Part shown: piece after piece, positions 7,724 to 14,809 of the stretch
Layout: the number at the start of each line of letters is the position of its first letter
Numbering within the stretch: the first letter of the stretch is position 1
Notes under the pieces: model-generated
Databases searched by the model: none
Seen by the model: only the letters and a program-made list of their open reading frames with translations
What the model was told of the DNA's origin: nothing
Program-made: the position numbers and the translations under genes
NCBI RefSeq assembly: GCF_009295635.1
Contig: NZ_WHIW01000005.1
Location: forward strand, 62,001-126,000
DNA: 64,000 nucleotides
Direction of reading: 5' to 3'
Source: Alkalilimnicola sp. S0819
GTDB lineage: Bacteria > Pseudomonadota > Gammaproteobacteria > Nitrococcales > WHIW01

Positions 7724-7889
7724 CCAAAACCCGCAAAACCGCAAAATCTAAACGTCTCGGCTGTCAGCCGTTAAACATCGCTTCAAAGCCTTTCGACCGC
7801 CCGCTAGCCCGCGCCACTGCGCGCTCGTCCCATTTTGTCCCCGCCACCTCCCACGATATCCCGCCTGTCGTAACCTAGATGTCCTGTCA
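7724..7889. mobile_element. Terminal, non-coding end of the Mu-like prophage
   Basis: No credible gene lies between the repressor and the hrpB fragment. In Mu-type elements this terminal stretch carries the transposase-binding sites. CTGTC words occur at 7761, 7865 and 7884, and on the minus strand the end reads TGTGACAGGACAT or TGACAGGACAT inward from the junction. These could be end-binding repeats, but with one end visible this cannot be confirmed. Confidence 0.5.
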
Positions 7890-8363
7890 CACCAGGCCCT
7901 GCTGGCGGCGCTGGAGCACTGGTTCGCTCCTTATGCCCGCGGCATCAGCCGCCTGGCACAGTTGCGCAACTTTCCCCTCGCCGAGGCGCTGCGCAGCCTG
8001 CTCGATTACCCCGCGCAGCGCCGACTGGACCAGGAGGCGCCCGAGCGCCTGGAGGTGCCCAGCGGTTCACGGATCCGCATCGATTACGGCGCGGATGTGC
8101 CGGTGCTGGCGGTGAAGTTGCAGGAGCTGTTCGGCTGGCAGGAGAGCCCCCGAATCGCCGCCGGGCGGGTACCGCTGTTGCTGCACCTGCTCTCGCCCGC
8201 CGGCCGCCCGGTGCAGGTCACTCGGGACCTGGCCGGTTTCTGGCGCACGGGCTACCGGGACGTACGCAAGGAACTGCGCGGGCGTTACCCCAAGCACCCC
8301 TGGCCGGAAGACCCCTGCACGGCCCGGCCCACCCGCCACACCCGTGCCCGCCAGCGCGGCTGA
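7890..8363 (+). pseudogene. hrpB: 3' fragment of hrpB (ATP-dependent helicase), interrupted by the prophage
   Basis: About 157 codons in frame from 7890 to the stop at 8361-8363 match the C-terminal domain of the DEAH-type helicase HrpB. Recognisable pieces are ALLAALEHWFAPY, LEVPSGSRIRIDYG, LAVKLQELFGW, RVPLLLHLLSPAGRPVQVT, DLAGFWRTGY and GRYPKHPWPEDP. HrpB is normally about 800 residues, so the helicase core is missing on this side. There is no start codon or ribosome site for the fragment. The frame is otherwise intact, which fits recent insertion. HrpB is generally dispensable, so loss would be tolerated. Confidence 0.88.
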
Positions 8364-8430
8364 ACGCCCGCCGGCTTCCTGCTCGCGCGCCCAGCGCCTC
8401 CGAGGGGCCTGGCCGGCTGCCGGGTCGGGA

Positions 8431-9198
8431 TTAGTCTGACCAGTCCACCGTCTTCACCGGCAGCGCGCCCCAGCTCTGGGAGACCGGCATGATTTCCATG
8501 CGGTTGATGTTGACGTGGCGCGGCAGGCTGACCACCCAGTGCACCGCCTCGGCGATGTCCTCGGCGAGGATGGGGTCGTTGCCCCGGTACAGGCTGTCGG
8601 CCCGGTCGCGGTCGCCGCGGAAGCGGTTGATGGAAAACTCCGTCTCGCACAGCCCCGGCTCCAGGTTGGTCACCCGTAGGGGCAGGCCCAGCAGGTCCGC
8701 GCGCAGATTGCGTGAAAACTGCTTCACGAAGGCCTTGGTGCCGCCATAGACATTGCCGCCCGGATAAGGCCAGTCGCCGGCGATGGAGCCCAGGTTGACG
8801 ATATGCCCGCGGCGACGCGCCACCATCCCCGGCAGCACCGTGCGGGTGACATGCAGCATGCCCTTGATGTTGGTGTCGATCATGGTCTCCCACTCGTCCG
8901 GGTCGCAGCGCCAGGCGGGCTCCAGCCCCAGGCCCACGCCGGCATTGTTCACCAGTACCTCGATGTCGGCGAAGTCCGCCGGCAGATCCCCCAGGCGCGC
9001 TTCAACCTGCGCCCGCCGGCTCACGTCCAGCTCCAGCAAATGGGCCTGGGCCGCGCCGCCCAGTTCCTGCTGCAGCGCCTCCAGCCGCTCCCGGCGACGG
9101 GCAGCGAGTATCAGGCGCCAGCCGGCGCCGGCCAGACGCCGGGCGGTGGCTTCGCCAAAACCGGAGGACGCGCCGGTGATCAGGGCAATCCGGGACAT
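8431..9198 (-). CDS. YdfG-type short-chain dehydrogenase (NADP-dependent 3-hydroxy acid dehydrogenase family)
   Basis: A 255-residue classical SDR that probably oxidises 3-hydroxy acids such as serine or allo-threonine with NADP+, as known for YdfG. The cofactor motif TGASSGFGEA is near residues 8-17, basic residues after the second strand (AARRRERL) fit NADP, NNAGVG lies near 85, and the catalytic Y-x-x-x-K is in VYGGTKAF. The longer frame extends upstream to 9786, but the ATG at 9198 has an AAGGAG ribosome site and the usual SDR start. It is monocistronic and convergent with the hrpB fragment. Confidence 0.9.
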   Translation of the reverse strand: MSRIALITGASSGFGEATARRLAGAGWRLILAARRRERLEALQQELGGAAQAHLLELDVSRRAQVEARLGDLPADFADIEVLVNNAGVGLGLEPAWRCDPDEWETMIDTNIKGMLHVTRTVLPGMVARRRGHIVNLGSIAGDWPYPGGNVYGGTKAFVKQFSRNLRADLLGLPLRVTNLEPGLCETEFSINRFRGDRDRADSLYRGNDPILAEDIAEAVHWVVSLPRHVNINRMEIMPVSQSWGALPVKTVDWSD

Positions 9199-9513
9199 GC
9201 TTTTCTCCTTGTTCCTGCTCGTGGCGGGCCCGGCCGGGCGCCGGGTCGCCTGCGGCCAGTATAACCAGCGCGGCGCCCGCAACGTCTGTTTCCGGGGGTG
9301 ACAGGGCTCGGCTACCCGTGTCGATGTGTAACTGGCTGAGCAATAGTGGAAATTCGCCACCTGCTTGCGGGCGGGGATGGGGCGATTTTCGACGCGGAGC
9401 CGCATTGAGAGGCCCGCGTCCCTGCTCCATATCTTTCTCTGTGCCTTGCACCCAAGAAGTGCCGACCCCGTGGCCGGCGGCATGAATAACGATGTCACAC
9501 GAGGAGGAGAGCC
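9199..9513. other. Intergenic region between the dehydrogenase and the symporter operon
   Basis: This 315-base divergent space must hold both promoters. I see no strong consensus boxes, no sigma-54 element and no hairpin with a T tract. The only clear element is the ribosome site GAGGAGGAGA just before 9514. Confidence 0.4.
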
Positions 9514-9780
9514 ATGCGCGAAGCCAAACAGGCGGCTGCCCGGGCTTACTGGAGAGAAAACCTCAGGTTGTTGCTCATATTGCTGGTGATCTGGTTCGCG
9601 GTGTCCTACGGGGCCGGCATCCTCTTCGCCGAGGCCCTCAACAACATCCAGATCGCCGGTTTCCCGCTGGGTTTCTGGTTTGCCCAGCAAGGGGCCATCT
9701 ACACCTTCGTGGCGCTGATCTTCGTCTACGTCTTCCGGATGAATCAGCTCGATCGAAAATACGACGTGCACGAGGAGTAG
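9514..9780 (+). CDS. DUF4212 small membrane subunit of a sodium:solute symporter
   Basis: An 88-residue protein with two transmembrane helices (about residues 18-40 and 53-75) joined by a short loop, ending MNQLDRKYDVHEE. DUF4212 proteins are encoded directly before VC_2705-type SSS symporters and are believed to form their small subunit. Here the symporter starts four bases after the stop. The ribosome site GAGGAGGAGA is unusually long and is complementary to the CUCCUCCU word of the two candidate small RNAs in this window. Confidence 0.9.
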   Translation: MREAKQAAARAYWRENLRLLLILLVIWFAVSYGAGILFAEALNNIQIAGFPLGFWFAQQGAIYTFVALIFVYVFRMNQLDRKYDVHEE

Positions 9781-9784
9781 CGCC

Positions 9785-11542
9785 ATGAGCCAGCAAGCCC
9801 TGATCTATCTCTTCGTGGGCGTGACCTTCGCGCTGTACATCGGCATTGCCATCTGGTCCCGGGCCGGCTCCACCGGCGAGTACTACGTGGCCAGCAAGGG
9901 GGTATCGCCGTTCGCCAACGGCATGGCCACGGCGGCCGACTGGATGTCCGCGGCCTCCTTCATTTCAATGGCCGGCATCATCTCCTTCGCCGGTTACGAC
10001 GGCGCGGTATACCTGATGGGCTGGACCGGCGGCTATGTGCTGCTCGCCATGCTCCTCGCGCCCTACCTGCGCAAGTTCGGCAAGTTCACCGTGCCGGACT
10101 TCATCGGCGAGCGCTACTACTCCCAGACGGCCCGGGTAGTGGCCATCGTGTGCGTGATCTTCATCTCCTTTACCTATGTGGCGGGGCAGATGCGTGGCGT
10201 GGGCATTGTCTTCTCCCGTTATCTGGAGGTGGACATTACCTGGGGGGTCATCATCGGCATGGCCATCGTGTTCGTCTACGCGGTGCTGGGTGGAATGAAG
10301 GGCATCACCTACACCCAGGTGGCGCAATACTGCGTGATGATCTTCGCCTATCTGGTGCCGGCAATCTTCATCTCCATACTGATCACCGGCGCGGCGATTC
10401 CGCAGATCGGCTTTGGCAGCACGGTAAGCGGCACCGACACCTGGTTGCTGGAGCGGCTCAACGGGCTGCATGAAGAGCTCGGCTTCTCGGCCTATACGGG
10501 TGGGTCGAAGTCCACCGTCGACGTGTTCTTCATCACCTTCGCCCTGATGGTGGGCACCGCCGGTCTGCCCCACGTGATCGTGCGCTTCTTCACCGTGCCC
10601 CGCGTGCGTGACGCCCGCCTGTCCGCCGGCTGGGCGCTGGTGTTCATCGCGATCCTCTACACCACCGCCCCGGCGGTGGGGGCCTTCGCCCGCACCAACC
10701 TGATCGAGACCGTGCACATGCAGGAGCGCGGCGCGCTGCCCGCCTGGTTCAGCACTTGGGAAGACGCGGGGCTGATCGAGTTTCAGGATCTGAACAACGA
10801 TGGCGCGGTGCAGTACTTCAACGACGGCAATGCCGCCTACATGAGCGAGGTGGCCCAGCCCCGCGGCTGGGTCGGAGATGCGGAGGATCGCCTGCAGGGC
10901 GAGCTCTACGTGGATCGGGACATCATGGTGCTGGCCAATCCGGAGATCGCCCAGCTGCCGGCCTGGGTGGTGGCGCTGATGGCCGCCGGTGGCCTGGCCG
11001 CCGCGCTGTCCACGGCGGCGGGGCTGCTGTTGGTGATCTCCACCTCCATCTCCCATGACCTGCTCAAGCGGAACCTGATGCCCGGGATCAGCGACCGGGC
11101 GGAGTTGCTCGCGGCCCGCTTGTCGGCGGCCACGGCGATTGTCATCGCCGGTTACTTCGGCATCAATCCGCCGGGCTTCGTCGCTCAGGTGGTGGCTTTC
11201 GCCTTCGGGCTGGCGGCCAGTTCCTTCTTCCCGGCGATCATCATGGGTATTTTCTACAAGCGGATGAACAGGGAAGGCGCGATTGCCGGCATGGTGGTGG
11301 GGTTGGCCTTCACCTTCAGCTACATCGTTTTCTTCAAGTTCATCTCCCCGGAGCTGAACACCGCCGAACACTGGTGGTTCGGGGTGTCGCCGGAGGGCAT
11401 CGGCACCCTGGGCATGATCTTCAACTTCGTGGTGGCGCTCCTCGTCTCCCGGCTGACCGCGCCGCCGCCGGAGGAGATCCAGCAGCTGGTTGAGGATATC
11501 CGCGTGCCGCGCGGGGCCCATGCGCCGGTGGCCGGCCACTGA
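9785..11542 (+). CDS. Sodium:solute symporter, VC_2705/ActP-like
   Basis: A 585-residue SSS-family transporter with about 13 transmembrane helices. The conserved N-terminal part reads FANGMATAADWMSAASFISMAG and the later core includes AAALSTAAGLLLVISTSISHD. The family includes acetate/glycolate-type permeases; the substrate here is probably a small organic acid, which is inference. A hydrophilic insert of about 70 residues (around 315-385) between two helices is typical of the subfamily that pairs with DUF4212. The gene is in one operon with the small subunit and convergent with the exonuclease and cNMP/CBS/DUF294 genes, a pairing often seen next to this transporter. Confidence 0.9.
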   Translation: MSQQALIYLFVGVTFALYIGIAIWSRAGSTGEYYVASKGVSPFANGMATAADWMSAASFISMAGIISFAGYDGAVYLMGWTGGYVLLAMLLAPYLRKFGKFTVPDFIGERYYSQTARVVAIVCVIFISFTYVAGQMRGVGIVFSRYLEVDITWGVIIGMAIVFVYAVLGGMKGITYTQVAQYCVMIFAYLVPAIFISILITGAAIPQIGFGSTVSGTDTWLLERLNGLHEELGFSAYTGGSKSTVDVFFITFALMVGTAGLPHVIVRFFTVPRVRDARLSAGWALVFIAILYTTAPAVGAFARTNLIETVHMQERGALPAWFSTWEDAGLIEFQDLNNDGAVQYFNDGNAAYMSEVAQPRGWVGDAEDRLQGELYVDRDIMVLANPEIAQLPAWVVALMAAGGLAAALSTAAGLLLVISTSISHDLLKRNLMPGISDRAELLAARLSAATAIVIAGYFGINPPGFVAQVVAFAFGLAASSFFPAIIMGIFYKRMNREGAIAGMVVGLAFTFSYIVFFKFISPELNTAEHWWFGVSPEGIGTLGMIFNFVVALLVSRLTAPPPEEIQQLVEDIRVPRGAHAPVAGH

Positions 11543-11631
11543 GCCAGGCCCGCATGGGAAGCACATGATCCGGTTTCGGGGGGGGGAGGGCGGCTATGCT
11601 GCTCCGGCTGTGTCGGCGTCCGCCGCCCGGG

Positions 11632-12339
11632 CTACGGGCCTTGCAGGTTTGCGATCCGCTGGCGCCGCCCGGCCAGGCTCTGCCATTCGGCCAGTGTTTT
11701 CAGTCCCTGGCCCTTGGCCCGGCTGATCAGGATCAACAGCAGTTCGGCACTGGCGAAGGCATCGGCATAGGCGTCGTGGCGTTGCTCCGCGTCCAGTTCG
11801 AAGCGCGCGAGCCAGCCGTCCAATCCCTTGGGTGGGTCCGCGCTGGGGGCCAGTGCCGGTGCCAGCGCGGCCAGATCATGGAAGGGACCGGCCCGCCGGT
11901 AACCCAGCTCTCGGCGCCAGGCCCGGCGCAGCATGGCGTGATCGAAGGGTGCGTGAAAGGCGAAGACGGGGCTGTCGCCGAGATACTCCAGCAGGTCCAT
12001 CAGGACAGGGGTTTCGGCCTCGCCCCGCGCGAGGCGTCCGGGAGACAGGCCGTGGACCAGGATGGTGCGCAGGCTGGCGCGCCCGGTGCGGTGCACGATG
12101 CGGTTAAATGGCCGCGCCAGGTCGATTTGCCCGCCTTCAATGGTCACCGCCCCGACACTGAGGATGCGATCGCGCCGGGGGTTCAGGCCGGTGGTTTCCA
12201 GGTCCAGCACCACCAGCCGGTCGTTCTGTGGGTAAATGTCCGCCGGCGGAAGGGGCGCGGGCAGGGCCTTCAGACGAGCGGCCAGCAACGGGTCGGGGCC
12301 GTGCAGGCGCTCTCGCCATTGTCGTAGCCAGGCGATCAT
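11632..12339 (-). CDS. DnaQ-like 3'-5' exonuclease (DEDDh)
   Basis: A 235-residue DEDD-superfamily exonuclease. Motif I is LDLETTGLNP (near residues 44-54), motif II lies around FAFHAPFDHAML, and motif III is HDAYADAFASAEL, with the His of the DEDDh type. It resembles the PolC/DnaQ epsilon domain but stands alone. The start ATG overlaps the stop of the cNMP/CBS/DUF294 gene by four bases, so the two are co-translated. Its consistent neighbourhood with the SSS symporter suggests a nucleotide-related signalling role rather than replication proofreading; this is inference. Confidence 0.87.
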   Translation of the reverse strand: MIAWLRQWRERLHGPDPLLAARLKALPAPLPPADIYPQNDRLVVLDLETTGLNPRRDRILSVGAVTIEGGQIDLARPFNRIVHRTGRASLRTILVHGLSPGRLARGEAETPVLMDLLEYLGDSPVFAFHAPFDHAMLRRAWRRELGYRRAGPFHDLAALAPALAPSADPPKGLDGWLARFELDAEQRHDAYADAFASAELLLILISRAKGQGLKTLAEWQSLAGRRQRIANLQGP

Positions 12340-14252
12340 CGGCTGAGCTGAAACTCGCTTGCCAAGCGTCGCTGCAGGCTGCGGGCCTGGCGGAACGCTT
12401 CCTTGAGGATGCGCCGCTCCAAGGGGTTGAGATTGTCCGGGTCGAGCTGATTGCTCAGCGGCTCCCCGGCCCGCTGCTGGCGCTCGTGCAGGCGCAGGCG
12501 CAGGCTTTGGACGAAGCCGTAGGCGTCGCGCCAGGCTCGCCCTTCGCGGGCGTTGATGGCCTCGATCCGCTCCAACGCGCGCAGCCGGTCGGGTGTGCCG
12601 GTTTCGGTAACGCCATGGGCGAGGGCCAGCACACGGGCGCTGTCGACGAAGGGGGTCAGGCCCTGCACCTTCAGGTCCAGCCGCTGGTCGCGGGTGACGA
12701 AGTCGCGCAGCAGCCCCAGGGGCGGGCGGCTGTGCAGGGCGTTAGCGGCCAGCATGTGTTGGAACAGGCTGTTGCCACGGGCAAGGGCGAGCATCTCTCG
12801 CTGTAGTCGCTCCACCGGTTCCGCCGGACCGTGAATGTGGCGCAGATCGAAGAAGATTGCCGAGCGCAGCAGGTTCTCGGGCGTGCACTGCGCGACGATG
12901 CCATGGAAGTGTTCGCGCCATTCCACGGCGCTCAGGCACAGGGCCGGGTTGCCGGCCATGATGTTGCCCTTGCACAGGCTGAGGCCCACGTCGGCCAGTG
13001 CCTGGTTGATGTCCCGCGCCAGGGGCAGCAGCCGCTGGCGCAGGCGCTCGGTGTTCTCCCCCGGGGGTGGCTCGAACAGGATGCCGTTGTCCTGGTCGGT
13101 GTGCAGGGTCTGCTCGCGCCGCCCCTCGCTGCCGAAGGCCAGCCAGCTGAAGGGGGCGGGCGTGTCGCCGTGGCGCGCTTGGCACAAGGTGATGCAGCGG
13201 CTGACCATGCGGTCGTTGAGGGTGGTGATCAGCTTGTTGATCTGCTCGGCCGCGGCGCCGTGGATGAGCATGGCGTCGATGAGTTCGCTGATCCGCGGGC
13301 GCAGCGCCCCGAGCGCCGGGACCGAATCGGCGGCATTGATGCAGCGGGCGAGATTCACCAGGCTCACCCGCTGCAGCGCGAAAAGATCCCGCTCGGAAAC
13401 CACCCCGCGCAGCCGCCCGTGCTCCACCACCAGCATGTGGCGTATGCCTTCGCCGGCCATATACACGGCGGCGTCGAAAGCGTAGGCGGCGGGGGGCAGG
13501 CTGCGCAGCCGGGTGCTCATCACCGCCTTCAGGGGGGTGTCCAGCGCGGGCTGTGCGTCGGCGACGACACGGCGCAGATCATGCAGCGTGAAGACCCCCA
13601 GCGGGCGCTGTCGGGCATCGGTGATGACGACGCTGCCCACGTTCTCCCGGTGCATCAAGGACACGGCCTGGCGTATGCCCAGCTCTGGCGGCGCGGTTAC
13701 GGGGGGGCGCCGGATCAGCGCGGCGAGCGGCGTGTCCAGCCCGTCGCCGCCGCCGGCGCGCTCGGCGGCACCGCCACGCAGCTGTTGGCCGACCTTCTGC
13801 ATCAGGCTGCTGATGCCGCGCAGGCAGAAATCCCGAAACGCCGCGTTGGCCTGGAAGACGGTGGCGAAGTCCGCCTGGGGAATGCTCAGGCAGAAGCTGT
13901 CCTCGGCGGCGCGGTACAGCGTACGGGTCGGGCGTTCGCCAAGCAGTGCGCCGATGGGGAAGGCCTCCCCGGGATGCAGCTCCAGGGTGAGCTGGCCCCG
14001 TGTCTCGCCCTCGCTGGGGCGCTCGCCCCGCACCAGGCCCTGCTTGACGATGTAGAGCTGGCGCACGCGGCCCTCGTCGGGGGCGAGGATGGTTTGCTCG
14101 GCGGCGTGGAAGCCGAGCCGCGCGTGGCCGAGCAGGGTTTGCAACTGCTCATCGGTGAGCTGATCGAAGGGCTCGTGCTGGGCGAGAAAGCGGCCAAGGC
14201 CGGCGAGGTTCTGCCGCACCGCCTCCCGAGCCTGGTAGGAGTCATCCGCCAT
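12336..14252 (-). CDS. cNMP-binding / CBS / DUF294 nucleotidyltransferase-like protein
   Basis: A 638-residue cytoplasmic regulator. The order is an N-terminal cyclic-nucleotide-binding fold (about 25-150), two CBS domains (about 185-305; NVGSVVITDARQRPLGVFT and RHMLVVEHGRLRGVVSE), a DUF294 nucleotidyltransferase-like domain with GSEGRREQTL and TDQDNG (about 370-400), and a DUF294 C-terminal helical domain (about 490-630). The GSEGRRE...TDQD pattern resembles GlnD-type enzymes. The gene is co-operonic with a DnaQ-like exonuclease and faces the SSS symporter. Such sets probably regulate transport of small organic acids; this is inferred from genome context, not shown. Confidence 0.9.
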   Translation of the reverse strand: MADDSYQAREAVRQNLAGLGRFLAQHEPFDQLTDEQLQTLLGHARLGFHAAEQTILAPDEGRVRQLYIVKQGLVRGERPSEGETRGQLTLELHPGEAFPIGALLGERPTRTLYRAAEDSFCLSIPQADFATVFQANAAFRDFCLRGISSLMQKVGQQLRGGAAERAGGGDGLDTPLAALIRRPPVTAPPELGIRQAVSLMHRENVGSVVITDARQRPLGVFTLHDLRRVVADAQPALDTPLKAVMSTRLRSLPPAAYAFDAAVYMAGEGIRHMLVVEHGRLRGVVSERDLFALQRVSLVNLARCINAADSVPALGALRPRISELIDAMLIHGAAAEQINKLITTLNDRMVSRCITLCQARHGDTPAPFSWLAFGSEGRREQTLHTDQDNGILFEPPPGENTERLRQRLLPLARDINQALADVGLSLCKGNIMAGNPALCLSAVEWREHFHGIVAQCTPENLLRSAIFFDLRHIHGPAEPVERLQREMLALARGNSLFQHMLAANALHSRPPLGLLRDFVTRDQRLDLKVQGLTPFVDSARVLALAHGVTETGTPDRLRALERIEAINAREGRAWRDAYGFVQSLRLRLHERQQRAGEPLSNQLDPDNLNPLERRILKEAFRQARSLQRRLASEFQLSR

Positions 14253-14360
14253 GCCCTGTCCTGTGAGCGTTGCCTGACTCTTCTACAGTATGGAAGGCCG
14301 GGGAGGGGGCTGCCAGCGGGGCCGAGACAGCCGGAGGGCGGAAAAATTGTGATGGACCTC

Positions 14361-14410
14361 GCAATATTGCGACGCAACATATTGCGCGGCGCAACATGAA
14401 TTGGCATACT
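14361..14410 (+). promoter_or_regulatory. Promoter with overlapping TTGC/GCAA palindromes for a candidate small RNA
   Basis: Two near-identical dyads lie in tandem: ATTGCGACGCAACAT (14366-14380) and ATTGCGCGGCGCAACAT (14381-14397). The second contains a -35-like TTGCGC (14382-14387), followed after 17 bases by CATACT (14405-14410). Binding of a repressor to the dyads would cover the -35. Transcription would begin near 14417. Confidence 0.4.
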
Positions 14411-14416
14411 GGCCAT

Positions 14417-14477
14417 CTCCTCCTTCGATATCTCCTGGATATCGTTAGCCCGCCACCCTTGGCGGGCTTTCTTTTTT
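14417..14477 (+). ncRNA. Candidate small RNA 1 with anti-Shine-Dalgarno 5' end
   Basis: Between two minus-strand genes, a plus-strand unit of about 60 bases runs from the promoter at 14382-14410 to an intrinsic terminator. It begins with unpaired CATCTCCTCCTT (14414-14425). A small hairpin follows (CGATATC, loop TCCTG, GATATCG; 14426-14444), then the terminator hairpin and T tract. No plus-strand gene precedes the terminator, so a short independent transcript is the simplest reading. The same word and order recur in the unit at 17418-17552. It is unproven without RNA data. Confidence 0.45.
14447..14477 (+). terminator. Rho-independent terminator (plus strand)
   Basis: Arms AGCCCGCC and GGCGGGCT with loop ACCCTT are followed by TTTCTTTTTT. 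There is no T tract on the other strand, so it ends a plus-strand transcript. No plus-strand gene lies between 11542 and here. Confidence 0.85.
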
Positions 14478-14482
14478 CCGGC

Positions 14483-14668
14483 TCATGAACTCCGATCGGT
14501 TCCGCCCGAGCCGGTTTGGTAACCCACTTCGTGCTCGCTCAGATAGTCCCTGATCAACTGCCGCACCACCTGGGAAGGCGTTCGGTCCTGGGTGGCGCAC
14601 AGTTGTTCGAAGGCCCGTTTCTTGTTCGGGTCTATCAACAGGGTGAGGCGGGCGGTCTTTTGTTCCAT
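14483..14668 (-). CDS. Ribbon-helix-helix (CopG/Arc-type) regulator
   Basis: A 61-residue protein starting MEQKTARLTLLID. The pattern TARLTLLIDPNKKRAFEQLC, then TPSQVVRQLIRDYLSE, is the beta-strand, helix, helix layout of RHH DNA-binding proteins. The frame extends 21 codons upstream, but the ATG at 14668 has an AGGAAA ribosome site and fits the family length. A perfect inverted repeat 85 bases upstream, between it and the SulP gene, is a natural operator. It may regulate itself and the permease; that is inference. No toxin gene adjoins it, so an antitoxin role is less likely. Confidence 0.78.
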   Translation of the reverse strand: MEQKTARLTLLIDPNKKRAFEQLCATQDRTPSQVVRQLIRDYLSEHEVGYQTGSGGTDRSS

Positions 14669-14751
14669 GGGAAAGTTTCCTGGCGATAGTCGATGAATGC
14701 GGCCGTGCGCTCGCGGCCTGCGGCGCATCAACGGGGCGGCCCTGGCTGAAC

Positions 14752-14770
14752 ATTAACATGTGATGTTAAT
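14752..14770. promoter_or_regulatory. Perfect inverted repeat, probable operator between the RHH gene and the SulP gene
   Basis: ATTAACAT and ATGTTAAT are separated by GTG. The eight-base arms are exact and AT-rich against a GC-rich background. The site is placed to control both divergent genes. Confidence 0.6.
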
Positions 14771-14809
14771 CTGATGCACATACCTGCGCTACGAACGGGG
14801 TCGCCGCTG

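Larger units (their letters stand above)
1..7889 (-). mobile_element. Mu-like transposable prophage, early (left-end) region, partial
   Basis: The block contains the diagnostic early gene order of Mu-type phages read from right to left: a repressor gene, a divergent Ner-like gene, a MuA-type DDE transposase and a MuB-type ATPase, then small genes of unknown role. Most minus-strand genes overlap by 1-8 bases, as in one transcript. The right boundary is inferred because the hrpB reading frame resumes near 7890; elements of this type end in 5'-TG, so the CA at 7888-7889 or 7890-7891 is the likely edge. The other end and the structural genes lie outside the window. Confidence 0.88.

Noticed and set aside
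14483-14731. RHH gene as the antitoxin of a toxin-antitoxin pair
   Set aside because: No small toxin-like gene is next to it; the neighbours are a candidate small RNA and a SulP permease.
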